The notes under the pieces are model-generated. The model saw only the letters and a list, made by a program, of their open reading frames with translations. It did not search any database and was not told the DNA's origin. The translations under genes and the position numbers were made by a program. This document shows, piece by piece, positions 7,545 through 15,309 of a stretch of 44,637 nt of DNA. Position 1 is the stretch's first letter. The number at the start of each line of letters is the position of its first letter. The stretch comes from Bacillota bacterium (GTDB taxonomy: Bacteria > Bacillota > UBA4882 > UBA8346): contig JAKPCT010000115.1 in NCBI GenBank assembly GCA_029553165.1, positions 1 through 44,637 on the forward strand, in the 5' to 3' direction.

Positions 7545-8959
7545 ATTCATATGATGTTATTGTAATTGGTTCCGGGATCAGTGGGTTAACAATTGCCTTA
7601 ATAATGGCAAAAGAAGGTAAGAAGGTTGCTTTATTTGAAAGAGATCGTGATATTGCACCTTTAATCCGACCATATCGGAGAAAAGGTTGTGAATTCAGTC
7701 CTGGTTTACATATCGTTGGGTGGATGGATCAAGGAGAAGTAATTGCTTCGTTTTTAAACTATTTACAGATTGATGACGGAGTTGAAACCAAACTATATCA
7801 TAATGGTTTTGGGAATGTAATTATCGGGGCCCAAAAATACATGATTCCTCGCGGATTTGATAGTTTTGAAGCAAAACTCCATTCATATTTTCCGGAATGT
7901 CACCAAGCAGTCAAAGAATACATCAAAGCGGTAAAAGAGATTAATGAACGGTCATTTTTATTGAACCATCAATTAGATATTGCTAAAGATACTGATCTCC
8001 AATTTAATGTGCTTGAAAAATTTTCTTTAAAAGAATTTTTAGAGTGTCATCAAGCTTCTGCAGAAATGATCGAAATGTTGGGGACCTTTAACAATGTCTT
8101 AATAGGCTCTACGGCTGAAGAAGTTCCTTTTGATACGCATGCATTTGTGTTAGGAGGTTATTATCAGTCTTCGGGGGCCTTCACTATTAATGGGATCAAT
8201 CGGTTACTTCTAAATTTTAAAAGAGAGCTTACGAATTATGGCGTTGACCTTTTTCTGAATTCAGAAGTTGCTGAAATCTTAGTTGATAATGAACGCAAGG
8301 TAACCGGAGTTAAAATTGCTAACGGCAATTCATACTTGGCTCCTTTGATAATTACTTCGTTTAATCCCAAATTGTTAATGGAAAAGTTGGCACCTAATGT
8401 ATTACGTCCGATTTTTAAACGGAGATTAATTGAAGCTGATAATACTTTTGGTTTATATACAGCGTTTTATAAGATTGACTCTGACGAAGAGCTTGAGATT
8501 GGTAATCTTGCTTATTACAATAGTAATACCAATGTTACATTAGGAGCAACAATCAATAAATATGATAATGACAATATTATTTCGGTATTTATTGCTGAAA
8601 ATGAATTAGAAATCCCTAATGATATTGAAGAAAGAAGATGGCGTGCTGGACAAAGGTTAAGTTTGCTTGAACAAACGATCTATGACGTGTTTCCGTTTTT
8701 AAGAGGTAAGTTAGTATTGTTGGATTATTTAAAACCATGGTCATTTGAGCGTTTTACCAAGACAGTAAACGGTTCAGCATATGGTATTAAACAAACAACG
8801 AAATCAGTGGGGTTTCAAAATCGGGTTCCCGTTCGGGGCTTGTATCTCGTAGGCCAGGCAATTTTCCCTGGATTTTTAGGTTCATTGGTTTCCAGTTTTA
8901 AAATGGCATTAGAACTGCTCGCCCCAGATGACTTTTGGTTGAAGGTGAAGAGAAGATGA
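7520..8959 (+). CDS. FAD-dependent phytoene desaturase/retinol 13,14-reductase-like oxidoreductase
   Basis: 479 residues. The N terminus is an FAD dinucleotide fold, VIVIGSGISGLTIALIMAKE (GSGISG at 17-22), then a FERD acidic strand end. Near the C terminus, RGLYLVGQAIFPGFLGSLV matches the second FAD-contact region of CrtI/retinol-saturase-type enzymes. Family members desaturate, isomerise or saturate long isoprenoid or polyene chains. The TTG start at 7520 follows GGGGGA at 7506-7511 and overlaps ketosynthase 1 by 25 bases, and the stop overlaps ketosynthase 2 by four. No carotenoid genes are nearby, so by its place in the operon I infer a substrate bound to the ACP or released from it. Whether it removes or adds hydrogen is not readable from sequence. 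Confidence 0.8.
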   Translation: MLSDQSVLNSYDVIVIGSGISGLTIALIMAKEGKKVALFERDRDIAPLIRPYRRKGCEFSPGLHIVGWMDQGEVIASFLNYLQIDDGVETKLYHNGFGNVIIGAQKYMIPRGFDSFEAKLHSYFPECHQAVKEYIKAVKEINERSFLLNHQLDIAKDTDLQFNVLEKFSLKEFLECHQASAEMIEMLGTFNNVLIGSTAEEVPFDTHAFVLGGYYQSSGAFTINGINRLLLNFKRELTNYGVDLFLNSEVAEILVDNERKVTGVKIANGNSYLAPLIITSFNPKLLMEKLAPNVLRPIFKRRLIEADNTFGLYTAFYKIDSDEELEIGNLAYYNSNTNVTLGATINKYDNDNIISVFIAENELEIPNDIEERRWRAGQRLSLLEQTIYDVFPFLRGKLVLLDYLKPWSFERFTKTVNGSAYGIKQTTKSVGFQNRVPVRGLYLVGQAIFPGFLGSLVSSFKMALELLAPDDFWLKVKRR

Positions 8960-10212
8960 AATTAAACAGAGTTGTGGTGACCGGTTTTGGTGCTGTTTCT
9001 CCATACGGAAGTGGTGTTGAAGCATTATTCGATGGTGTATTTTCTCATCGCTCCGGGATTTCCAATCTAGGTGAACAATGGCGGGAAAGTATTGCTGATA
9101 TTATGTGTGAAGTTGGCGGTTTAATCACTGCTGATTTAAATGAAAGACAGATTCCTCGAGAAATGAGGAGAAATATGGGGAGAGTTTCAATCCTTGCCTG
9201 TTTGTCGGCTAAAGAGGCTGTCCAAATGGCTGGATTGACTTCGGAACATTTTAATTCCGGTGATTATGGCGTTTCGTTTGCTTCAACAACCGGTAGCAGT
9301 AAATCAGTGATTGATTTTACCGGTCGGTTTATCCAAGAAAAGAGTCTGTCGTCGATTAAAGCCGGTCAATTTTTTCAGGTAATGTCTCATACCGCGGCTA
9401 CTAATATTGCTTGTCTGTTTAATATTAAAGGAAGAGTGATCTCTCCTAACAGTGCATGTTCATCTGCTGCTCAATCGATTGGACTGGCATATGAGACAAT
9501 AAAGTTTGGTCTGCAAAAAGGGATGATTTGTGGTGGTGCTGAAGAATTACATGTTTCTACAAGCGCAACCTTTGATCTGCTTCAAGCAGCATCATATCAT
9601 TACAACGATCGACCGAATGAGACTCCTAGGCCTTTTGATCAAGAGCGTGATGGAACCGTTTGTGGCGAGGGTAGTGGAGCATTGGTTATTGAGAGTGAAG
9701 CAAGCGCAAAAGAACGCGGTGCCAAAATATTAGGAGAAATAATTGGTTTTTCTACCTTTGCAAGTGGAGAACATATGTCACGGGTAACGGAACGAGAAAT
9801 CATCATAGGCTTAGAAAGACTTTTTCGCGAAAACAATATTTCGTTATCAGATATTGATTATATTAATGCTCATGGGACCGGGACAATACTTGGTGATATT
9901 GAGGAATCACTGGCATTGGAGGACGTTTTTACCAAAAAAGGATACAGCCCATATGTGAGTAGTTTGAAAGGTCATTTTGGTCACACTTTAGGAGCTAGTG
10001 CGGCATTGGAAAGCATTGTCTGTTTCGAGATGCTCAATCGAGAATGTTTGGTACCAACCAAGAATCTTGAGAATCCGGATGAACGATGTGGAAAGATTAA
10101 CTATTTAACTGATTTTAAAAAATTGAAGATAGATTTGGTTATGAAAAACAGTTTTGCTTTTGGAGGAATTAATGCTATTTTATTACTAAGGAGGTATACT
10201 AATGGAGACTGA
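8956..10212 (+). CDS. Beta-ketoacyl synthase 2 (FabF-like)
   Basis: 418 residues from ATG 8956. This start is preferred to the TTG at 8935 because it forms an ATGA overlap with the flavoprotein stop and has GAAGGTGAAG upstream. The catalytic set is complete: Cys168 in PNSACSSA, His306 in NAHGTGT, Lys338 and His343 in SLKGHFGH. RPFDQERDGTVCGEGSG is typical of FabF. It is a different subtype from ketosynthase 1 (GHTLGAS versus GHEMWMA), so the two are not a recent duplication. They may form a heterodimer or act at different chain lengths. It would catalyse decarboxylative condensation on the ACP encoded next. Confidence 0.9.
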   Translation: MKLNRVVVTGFGAVSPYGSGVEALFDGVFSHRSGISNLGEQWRESIADIMCEVGGLITADLNERQIPREMRRNMGRVSILACLSAKEAVQMAGLTSEHFNSGDYGVSFASTTGSSKSVIDFTGRFIQEKSLSSIKAGQFFQVMSHTAATNIACLFNIKGRVISPNSACSSAAQSIGLAYETIKFGLQKGMICGGAEELHVSTSATFDLLQAASYHYNDRPNETPRPFDQERDGTVCGEGSGALVIESEASAKERGAKILGEIIGFSTFASGEHMSRVTEREIIIGLERLFRENNISLSDIDYINAHGTGTILGDIEESLALEDVFTKKGYSPYVSSLKGHFGHTLGASAALESIVCFEMLNRECLVPTKNLENPDERCGKINYLTDFKKLKIDLVMKNSFAFGGINAILLLRRYTNGD

Positions 10213-10450
10213 GATTTTTGAAAAAGTTAAGAAAGTATTTGTTGATGAGTTTGAAATTGAAGAAAATATGATTACTCAGCAATCATTGATCTTTGATGAA
10301 TTAGGACTTGATAGTTTAGATAGCGTCGATCTGATTGTTGCTTTAGAAAAAGAATTTGGTTTTAAAGTTGACCGGGCTCAGGACGGACCTATAATCGCGC
10401 AGATAAAAAGTATTCAAGACATTATTAATTATGTTTCATCAAAAAAATGA
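10202..10450 (+). CDS. Acyl carrier protein
   Basis: 82 residues, acidic, four-helix ACP pattern with the phosphopantetheine attachment site Ser38 in LGLDSLDSVD. AAGGAGG at 10188-10194 is ideally placed for ATG 10202, and the start lies inside the end of ketosynthase 2 (11-base overlap). As the last gene of the operon it is most likely the dedicated carrier for the chain made by the two ketosynthases. It needs a phosphopantetheinyl transferase from elsewhere, since none is encoded here. Confidence 0.92.
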   Translation: METEIFEKVKKVFVDEFEIEENMITQQSLIFDELGLDSLDSVDLIVALEKEFGFKVDRAQDGPIIAQIKSIQDIINYVSSKK

Positions 10451-10477
10451 GTTGCTTTTTTTAAATATTGTTAATGG

Positions 10478-10507
10478 TTGAAATAAAATAATAGAAAGTA
10501 TTATATT
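10478..10507 (+). promoter_or_regulatory. Possible promoter between the ACP and methyltransferase genes
   Basis: TTGAAA (10478-10483), an 18-base spacer and TATATT (10502-10507). A hairpin follows immediately at 10518, so transcripts from here would pass a stem-loop before the methyltransferase gene at 10636. Confidence 0.35.
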
Positions 10508-10517
10508 TTGTATTGTG

Positions 10518-10550
10518 ACCTCTAAATACGATTGAATTGTATTTAGAGGT
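10518..10550 (+). terminator. Hairpin after the ACP operon
   Basis: A perfect 12-bp stem, acctctaaatac (10518-10529) and gtatttagaggt (10539-10550), with a nine-base loop. The downstream sequence is AT-rich without a long T run, so termination may be partial and the methyltransferase may be reached by read-through. Confidence 0.6.
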
Positions 10551-10570
10551 TATTATATTATTAGTTTAAT

Positions 10571-10599
10571 TGATTGCCCAGTATAATCTGGATGAGTAG
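10571..10599 (+). repeat. Direct repeat copy 2 (remnant of a lipoprotein gene end)
   Basis: Matches 5228-5256 at 27 of 29 bases. In the frame of the lipoprotein it would read LIAQYNLDE then stop, but an in-frame TAA lies directly before it (10567-10569) and no upstream coding sequence is joined to it. It is therefore a detached gene tail or duplicated junction sequence. Confidence 0.65.
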
Positions 10600-10635
10600 T
10601 GAGATTATTTTAATTTAAAAAAGGAAAGTGAAAAA

Positions 10636-11388
10636 ATGAATACAGTTGATACATATCGAGAGTTTGCGCAATTTTATGATCTATACACCACTAATTTTAA
10701 GATCGATTTACCTCTATATCTTCATTATTGCAATGAACATCACAACATCTTAGAAGTCGGTTGTGGCACGGGAAGGGTTCTAAACAGTCTTGCGGAGGCA
10801 GGATGTAAGGTTTTTGGCGTAGATATATCTGATGCGATGTTAGCAATAGCTGGACGAAAATTACAGGAACAGATTGGAAAGGGGACAATCCGATTAAAAA
10901 ATTTCGATTTTTCGAATGGCCCTTTAGAAGAAGAATTTGATCGTGTCCTGATTACATTTTATACATTGAATTATTTAATCGATGTTGACCAATGTCAAAG
11001 ATTTATTCAAAATATAAAAAAGTCATTGAGTAACAATGGATTAATACTAATTGATCTGTTTTATCCCAGATCTTTTCAAAATCCGGAGAGTAATGGAGTA
11101 TGGTTTGAGAAAGATCTGGTTGTTGCTAATCAAACAATTAAGTTAAGGGATCAGCGGACTGTAATCAACAACATTGAGCGCCGCGTCCAGGAATATATTG
11201 CCCCGGATTGGGAGAAGCAGATTATTACTGAACGGAGATTTTATTCGAAGAAAGAAATTCAATTGATTTTAGAAAGATCCGGATTTAAAAATATTGAGTT
11301 TACAGATGGGTATCAAATTGATGGTTTTCATCAATTAAACAGTTTGGAGACAGTTAAATCTAGTTTTGTAGTTAAGGCAGAAAAATAA
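10636..11388 (+). CDS. Class I SAM-dependent methyltransferase
   Basis: 250 residues with the seven-strand methyltransferase fold: motif I ILEVGCGTGRVLNSLAE (about 38-54), an acidic end of the second strand (VFGVDIS), and the post-core region FDRVLITFYTLNYL with ILIDLFYP. The substrate is not identifiable; the form resembles small-molecule rather than DNA or RNA methyltransferases. Upstream is AAGGAAAG. It lies 185 bases after the ACP gene beyond a hairpin and the repeat remnant, on the same strand, and is followed by a good terminator. It could modify the product of the operon, but this is only a neighbourhood inference. Confidence 0.8.
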   Translation: MNTVDTYREFAQFYDLYTTNFKIDLPLYLHYCNEHHNILEVGCGTGRVLNSLAEAGCKVFGVDISDAMLAIAGRKLQEQIGKGTIRLKNFDFSNGPLEEEFDRVLITFYTLNYLIDVDQCQRFIQNIKKSLSNNGLILIDLFYPRSFQNPESNGVWFEKDLVVANQTIKLRDQRTVINNIERRVQEYIAPDWEKQIITERRFYSKKEIQLILERSGFKNIEFTDGYQIDGFHQLNSLETVKSSFVVKAEK

Positions 11389-11450
11389 AGAATTTTTATA
11401 AATATATTTTTTAGGTTGGAATATACATTTGAATACTAGAATGATTTTTC

Positions 11451-11480
11451 AATACGGCATCAAATCGATGTCGTATTTTT
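11451..11480 (+). terminator. Terminator of the methyltransferase gene
   Basis: Arms aatacggcatc (11451-11461) and gatgtcgtatt (11467-11477) pair with one G-T wobble, a five-base loop and a following T run. Confidence 0.85.
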
Positions 11481-11648
11481 CTTGTGATAAATTTTGGCCA
11501 AAACAGAAGAAACAAATAGTTATATTGAAATCGACCAACCAATATATATATATTGTTTAAATTATTACAGCATTGTGTTTATAAAGGGGGGATGAGTTAT
11601 TTCCCGGAAACCTGAATTTTAAAATTTTCAAAGAAGGGGGGAAGCGAA

Positions 11649-13127
11649 TTGGAAAGGTTTGATATTTTTAAAGATATCACCGAGCGTACCGGAGGAGACA
11701 TCTATATTGGAGTTGTTGGTCCGGTACGGACAGGGAAGTCAACATTTATCAAGCGTTTTATGGAACAGATGGTTATCCCGAATATCGTTAATTCTTATGA
11801 CCGCGAGCGTTCTCAGGATGAATTGCCGCAAAGCGGAAACGGTCGGACGATCATGACGACCGAACCAAAGTTTGTCCCCAGCGAAGCCGTTGAGGTCCAA
11901 GTGGGAGAGAATATTAAATTCAAAGTACGAATGGTTGATTGTGTAGGATATGCTGTTGAAGGCGCCATTGGTTATCAGTCTGAAGATGGTCCGCGCATGG
12001 TTTATACGCCTTGGTATGAAGAGCCGATTAGTTTTGTTGAGGCAGCGGAGATTGGGACCCAAAAAGTCATCACCGACCATTCAACTGTAGGTTTAGTGGT
12101 TACAACCGATGGCAGTATTACTGATTTCCCGCGCGAGAGCTATCTTAACGCTGAGGAACGTGTCATCAATGAACTGAAAGCAATCGGGAAACCATTTGTG
12201 GTGTTATTAAACTCCGTTAATCCTGAAGATGCATGGACAGAACAATTAGTTGCTGAGCTGCAAGCAAAATACCAGGTACCGGTGATTGCCCTGAATTGTA
12301 TGCAACTCAATCCCCGTCAAGTTGAGCAAATTATTCAGCAACTGCTTTATATGTTCCCGTTACGCGAGATTAAAGTGGATTATCCCAATTGGATCGAGGA
12401 GTTGGATTTTGACCATTGGTTGCGGAGCAGGTTTGAAGAAGCGATCATCGCCGCTGTAGCTGATGTAGAGAAGGTCCGCGACATTGACCAGGTGGTAACT
12501 TCGTTAAAAACGGTCGAAGATGTCTCCGATGTGGTCTTGAAAGAGATTGATTTGGGTGAGGGATGCGCGCATATTGAAATGCTTTCGGAACGCTCCTTAT
12601 TCTTTAAAGTGCTGGAGGAGATCTCCGGACTTACAGTTAATGGCGATCATCACCTGATGCGGATCATGAAAGAACTGTCGGTAGCTAAGAAAGAGTATGA
12701 TAAAGTTGCCGAGGCACTATTACAGGTTCGAGAAAAAGGTTATGGAATCGTCCAGCCAATATTGGATGAGCTCACTTTAGCGGAACCAGAATTGATCCGT
12801 CATGGTAACCGTTTTGGAGTGAAACTGAAAGCAAGTGCTCCTTCAATTCACATGATCAGAGCTGAGATTATTACCGAAGTAACCCCAATTGTCGGAACCG
12901 AAAAACAAGGTGAGGAGTTTGTTAAATACCTAACCGAAGAGTTTGAGAAGGATCCGGCCCGCATCTGGGAAACTGATTTCTTTGGTAAATCAATGTTTGA
13001 TTTGGTCCGTGAGGGGATTCAGTCGAAACTCACGCAAATGCCGGAGAATGCTCAGGAAAAACTTCAGGAAACATTGTCAAAGATTATTAATGATGGTACT
13101 GGAGGATTGATCTGTATAATTCTTTAA
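11649..13127 (+). CDS. spoIVA: Stage IV sporulation protein A (spore coat basement ATPase)
   Basis: 492 residues, the same length as Bacillus SpoIVA. A Walker A loop (GPVRTGKS, residues 24-31) sits near the N terminus, and the C terminus ends in the conserved GGLICIIL tail that contacts SpoVM in Bacillus. SpoIVA hydrolyses ATP to polymerise on the forespore outer membrane and carries the coat. The start is TTG 11649 behind GAAGGGGGGAAG. The hup gene follows, as in Bacillus. Expression is expected to be mother-cell specific (sigma-E), but I could not fix a convincing sigma-E promoter in the 170 bases after the previous terminator. Confidence 0.97.
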   Translation: MERFDIFKDITERTGGDIYIGVVGPVRTGKSTFIKRFMEQMVIPNIVNSYDRERSQDELPQSGNGRTIMTTEPKFVPSEAVEVQVGENIKFKVRMVDCVGYAVEGAIGYQSEDGPRMVYTPWYEEPISFVEAAEIGTQKVITDHSTVGLVVTTDGSITDFPRESYLNAEERVINELKAIGKPFVVLLNSVNPEDAWTEQLVAELQAKYQVPVIALNCMQLNPRQVEQIIQQLLYMFPLREIKVDYPNWIEELDFDHWLRSRFEEAIIAAVADVEKVRDIDQVVTSLKTVEDVSDVVLKEIDLGEGCAHIEMLSERSLFFKVLEEISGLTVNGDHHLMRIMKELSVAKKEYDKVAEALLQVREKGYGIVQPILDELTLAEPELIRHGNRFGVKLKASAPSIHMIRAEIITEVTPIVGTEKQGEEFVKYLTEEFEKDPARIWETDFFGKSMFDLVREGIQSKLTQMPENAQEKLQETLSKIINDGTGGLICIIL

Positions 13128-13435
13128 ACAATCAGTGTAAAAGTTTTTCAATAATAATCAACTGTTTTAATGAATGGTCTCAAAAAAGACCATTTTTTTA
13201 TTTTTGGGCTCACTTCTGAAAAAATTTTTTTGAAAAATTTAGATTTTTATAACGTGTTTAGCTGGGCTTTTGCCGGAAGTGTTGATATTTCTTGAAAAAA
13301 CTTATGATTTTTTGTTTGAAAAGCAGGAGTTAAGGGAAAAATCTAGAATAAAGTTTATTATTAAAGCTTCCATGATATACCTTAGAGATTAATTAAAATT
13401 CTTTCCATTTTTTTGGAAGGAGGTGACTAGTTTAA
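13128..13435 (+). other. Intergenic region spoIVA-hup
   Basis: 308 bases holding the spoIVA terminator (13173-13199) and the AT-rich hup leader. AAGGAGGTGA at 13417-13426, nine bases before the hup ATG, is a full-length anti-16S match and implies very strong translation. No clear -35/-10 pair could be fixed. Confidence 0.6.
13173..13199 (+). terminator. Terminator of spoIVA
   Basis: Arms aatggtct (13173-13180) and agaccatt (13187-13194), a six-base loop and seven T. Confidence 0.85.
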
Positions 13436-13714
13436 ATGACCAAAACCGAACTCATCGATAAAGTTGCCGAAAAAAGCGGTTTAACCAAGAAGGATTCTGG
13501 CAAAGCAGTTGATGCAGTTTTTGCCGCTATGACTCAAGCATTGGCTAAAGGGGATAAAGTTCAATTAGTTGGCTTTGGAAGCTTTGAAGTTCGTAAGCGT
13601 GAAGCCCGCAAAGGACGCAACCCTCAAACCGGAGCTGAAATCAAAATTGCTGCTAGAAAGGTTCCAGTATTTAAAGCTGGTAAAGCTTTAAAAGATGCTG
13701 TTGCTAAGAAGTAA
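13436..13714 (+). CDS. hup: HU-type DNA-binding protein
   Basis: 92 residues, basic, with the full HU pattern: [19 protein letters not shown] helix, [22 protein letters not shown] arm start, and the C-terminal [16 protein letters not shown] dimers bend and compact DNA. The leader has a near-perfect ribosome site, fitting an abundant protein. It lies directly after spoIVA, the same order as spoIVA-hbs in Bacillus, with its own terminator. Confidence 0.97.
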   Translation: MTKTELIDKVAEKSGLTKKDSGKAVDAVFAAMTQALAKGDKVQLVGFGSFEVRKREARKGRNPQTGAEIKIAARKVPVFKAGKALKDAVAKK

Positions 13715-13735
13715 TAAAGATTTTTAAGAATTTAT

Positions 13736-13766
13736 GAATGGATCCGAATGGGTCCATTCTTTTTTA
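13736..13766 (+). terminator. Terminator of hup
   Basis: Arms gaatggatcc (13736-13745) and gggtccattc (13750-13759) with one wobble pair, a four-base loop and a T run. Confidence 0.88.
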
Positions 13767-13784
13767 TGTTCTTATCAAATAGGG

Positions 13785-13823
13785 CATTGAATAATCTTAA
13801 TCACAGGGAGGGATTATTCAATG
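13785..13823 (+). promoter_or_regulatory. Hairpin enclosing the ribosome site of the pdaB-like gene
   Basis: A perfect 12-bp inverted repeat, cattgaataatc (13785-13796) and gattattcaatg (13812-13823). The 15-base loop contains most of the GGGAGGG ribosome site, and the last three bases of the right arm are the ATG start. In RNA this would pair the start codon while exposing the ribosome site. In DNA it could instead be an operator. Confidence 0.6.
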
Positions 13824-14573
13824 AAAGTGATTGTAGTCCGAAGATTTGTAGCAATCTCTTTTTTGTTAGTCTTGGTATTTGGATTGGGTTTCTTTTCAGG
13901 ACGGATGAGTTTACCGACAATGTCTAATGGTTTTTTACTAAGTAAAGAAATGCCGATCTTTTATGTTGAAACAAAGGGTCCGGCAGTCTGTCTGACTTTC
14001 GATATTAGTTGGGGCGAAAAGACGTTACCGTTGGTCTTAAAAGTATTAAAAGAACATCAGGTACCGGCGACTTTTTTTATCTCCAGTCCTTGGGCGGTCA
14101 GGCATCCTGAAGCTGTAAAATCGATTTATAACGATGGTCATGAAATTGCTAGCCATGGTGACCGTCATATTAATTTAAGCCAGTATTCGAAGGAAGAAAT
14201 TTGGCAAAACATTGATAAAGCCCACCGGGAATTGCTAACTATTGTTGACAAAGTAGTACCTTATTTCCGCCCTCCCAATGGCGACTATGATGATTTGGTA
14301 ATTCATACCGCACGGGAATTAGGTTATGAGACTATTATCTGGGCAATTGATACTCTTGACTGGAAGAACCCGGGTCCTGAATATATGGTCAACCGGATTC
14401 TGACGAAAGCGTTTCCGGGCGCAATTATTCTGTGTCACGCTAGTGATTCCAGCAAACAGATCCATCTGGCGCTTCCAAGCATGATTCAGGGATTGAGAAA
14501 GAAAGGATATAAGTTAGTATTATTATCAGAATTAATGCGGGATGGTAATCCGGCCCGCAATGATCCGCGCTAG
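13821..14573 (+). CDS. pdaB: Polysaccharide deacetylase, PdaB-like sporulation type
   Basis: 250 residues. An N-terminal membrane anchor (about 8-26) is followed by a NodB domain: LTFDISWGEK (Asp61), SHGDRH (His112, His116), YFRPPNGDYDD, and a C-terminal IILCHAS with a histidine. The usual TFDD is TFDI here, so the second aspartate is missing. As I recall, this FDISWG form is a feature of the PdaB sporulation branch rather than damage. Members act on spore peptidoglycan outside the membrane. The sporulation setting (spoIVA just upstream) supports the call. The start codon lies inside a 12-bp inverted repeat, hinting at special control. Confidence 0.85.
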   Translation: MKVIVVRRFVAISFLLVLVFGLGFFSGRMSLPTMSNGFLLSKEMPIFYVETKGPAVCLTFDISWGEKTLPLVLKVLKEHQVPATFFISSPWAVRHPEAVKSIYNDGHEIASHGDRHINLSQYSKEEIWQNIDKAHRELLTIVDKVVPYFRPPNGDYDDLVIHTARELGYETIIWAIDTLDWKNPGPEYMVNRILTKAFPGAIILCHASDSSKQIHLALPSMIQGLRKKGYKLVLLSELMRDGNPARNDPR

Positions 14574-14604
14574 TCAGGAGCAAATTGGAGCTCCTGATTT
14601 TTTT
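14574..14604 (+). terminator. Terminator of the pdaB-like gene
   Basis: Arms tcaggagc (14574-14581) and gctcctga (14590-14597), an eight-base loop and a T run, starting right after the stop codon. Confidence 0.85.
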
Positions 14605-14632
14605 GATTATTGTTAAATATTTATGTTATAAT
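14603..14632 (+). promoter_or_regulatory. Sigma-A-type promoter of the signal peptidase gene
   Basis: TTGATT (14603-14608), an 18-base spacer and TATAAT (14627-14632) with an extended TG. It partly overlaps the T run of the preceding terminator. Confidence 0.65.
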
Positions 14633-14706
14633 TATTGGGTGCAATTTTTTTGAGTAATTTACGTTTTACCAATAGGATTAAAATTTATTTGGTGATGGGG
14701 GAAAAG

Positions 14707-15279
14707 ATGTCAAAGCAAAAACCGAAATCTAAACAAAAGGATCAAAATGAATCTTATTCAATGAAGAAGTTTTTCAGGGATGTTATTGAAGTAGTAGTTC
14801 CGGCAGTGATCTTATTTTTAATTATTAATCAGTTCTTTTTGGAGTCTCGTTATGTACCGTCTCCTTCAATGGTGCCCACAATTCAGGTTCAAGATCGTTT
14901 TTTGTCCAATAAAACCGCCTACTGGTCTTCCGGTCCTAAACGTTACGACATTATAATTTTCAAACCACCGGCCAGTGCCGGTTCCAAAGATGATTTTGTG
15001 AAGCGGGTGATTGGGCTTTCCGGAGAGACGATTCAGATCCAAAACGGCGTTGTCTATATCAATAATCAACCGCTTGATGAGCCGTATATTTCACCGGAAC
15101 GGGCACCGATTGCTGATTTTGGTCCATATATTATTCCCGATGGTGAAGTCTTTGTTATGGGGGACAATCGCAACTTCAGCCGCGATAGCCGGGAATGGGG
15201 CACTGTTCCAATCAAGAATATTAAAGGTAAAGCATGGTGGCGTTTTTGGCCGCTTGATAATATTGGAATAATCAAATAA
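14707..15279 (+). CDS. lepB: Signal peptidase I
   Basis: 190 residues from ATG 14707. Earlier in-frame starts (14635 onward) are rejected because the promoter places transcription start near 14639 and GGGGG lies five bases before 14707. One N-terminal membrane segment (about 27-44) is followed by the catalytic Ser54 in SPSMVPT, RYDIIIFKPP, the general-base Lys99 in DDFVKRVIGLSGE, and GDNRNFSRDSREWG. This is the Gram-positive type with an extracytoplasmic catalytic domain that cleaves signal peptides of exported proteins such as several encoded in this window. Thirty bases separate it from the ABC-F gene, so they may be co-transcribed. Confidence 0.95.
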   Translation: MSKQKPKSKQKDQNESYSMKKFFRDVIEVVVPAVILFLIINQFFLESRYVPSPSMVPTIQVQDRFLSNKTAYWSSGPKRYDIIIFKPPASAGSKDDFVKRVIGLSGETIQIQNGVVYINNQPLDEPYISPERAPIADFGPYIIPDGEVFVMGDNRNFSRDSREWGTVPIKNIKGKAWWRFWPLDNIGIIK

Positions 15280-15309
15280 TCGCAATTTTAACAGGCAAGG
15301 AAATGAAAG

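Noticed and set aside
3566..10550. Terminators at 3566 and 10518 as copies of one mobile repeat, because both contain atttagaggt
   Set aside because: The shared part is only about ten bases of stem, and loops and flanks differ; this is within chance for terminator stems.
11584..11615. Seven-codon ORF MSYFPET before spoIVA
   Set aside because: Its GGGGGG site directly abuts the ATG, leaving no spacing, and the frame is too short to support.
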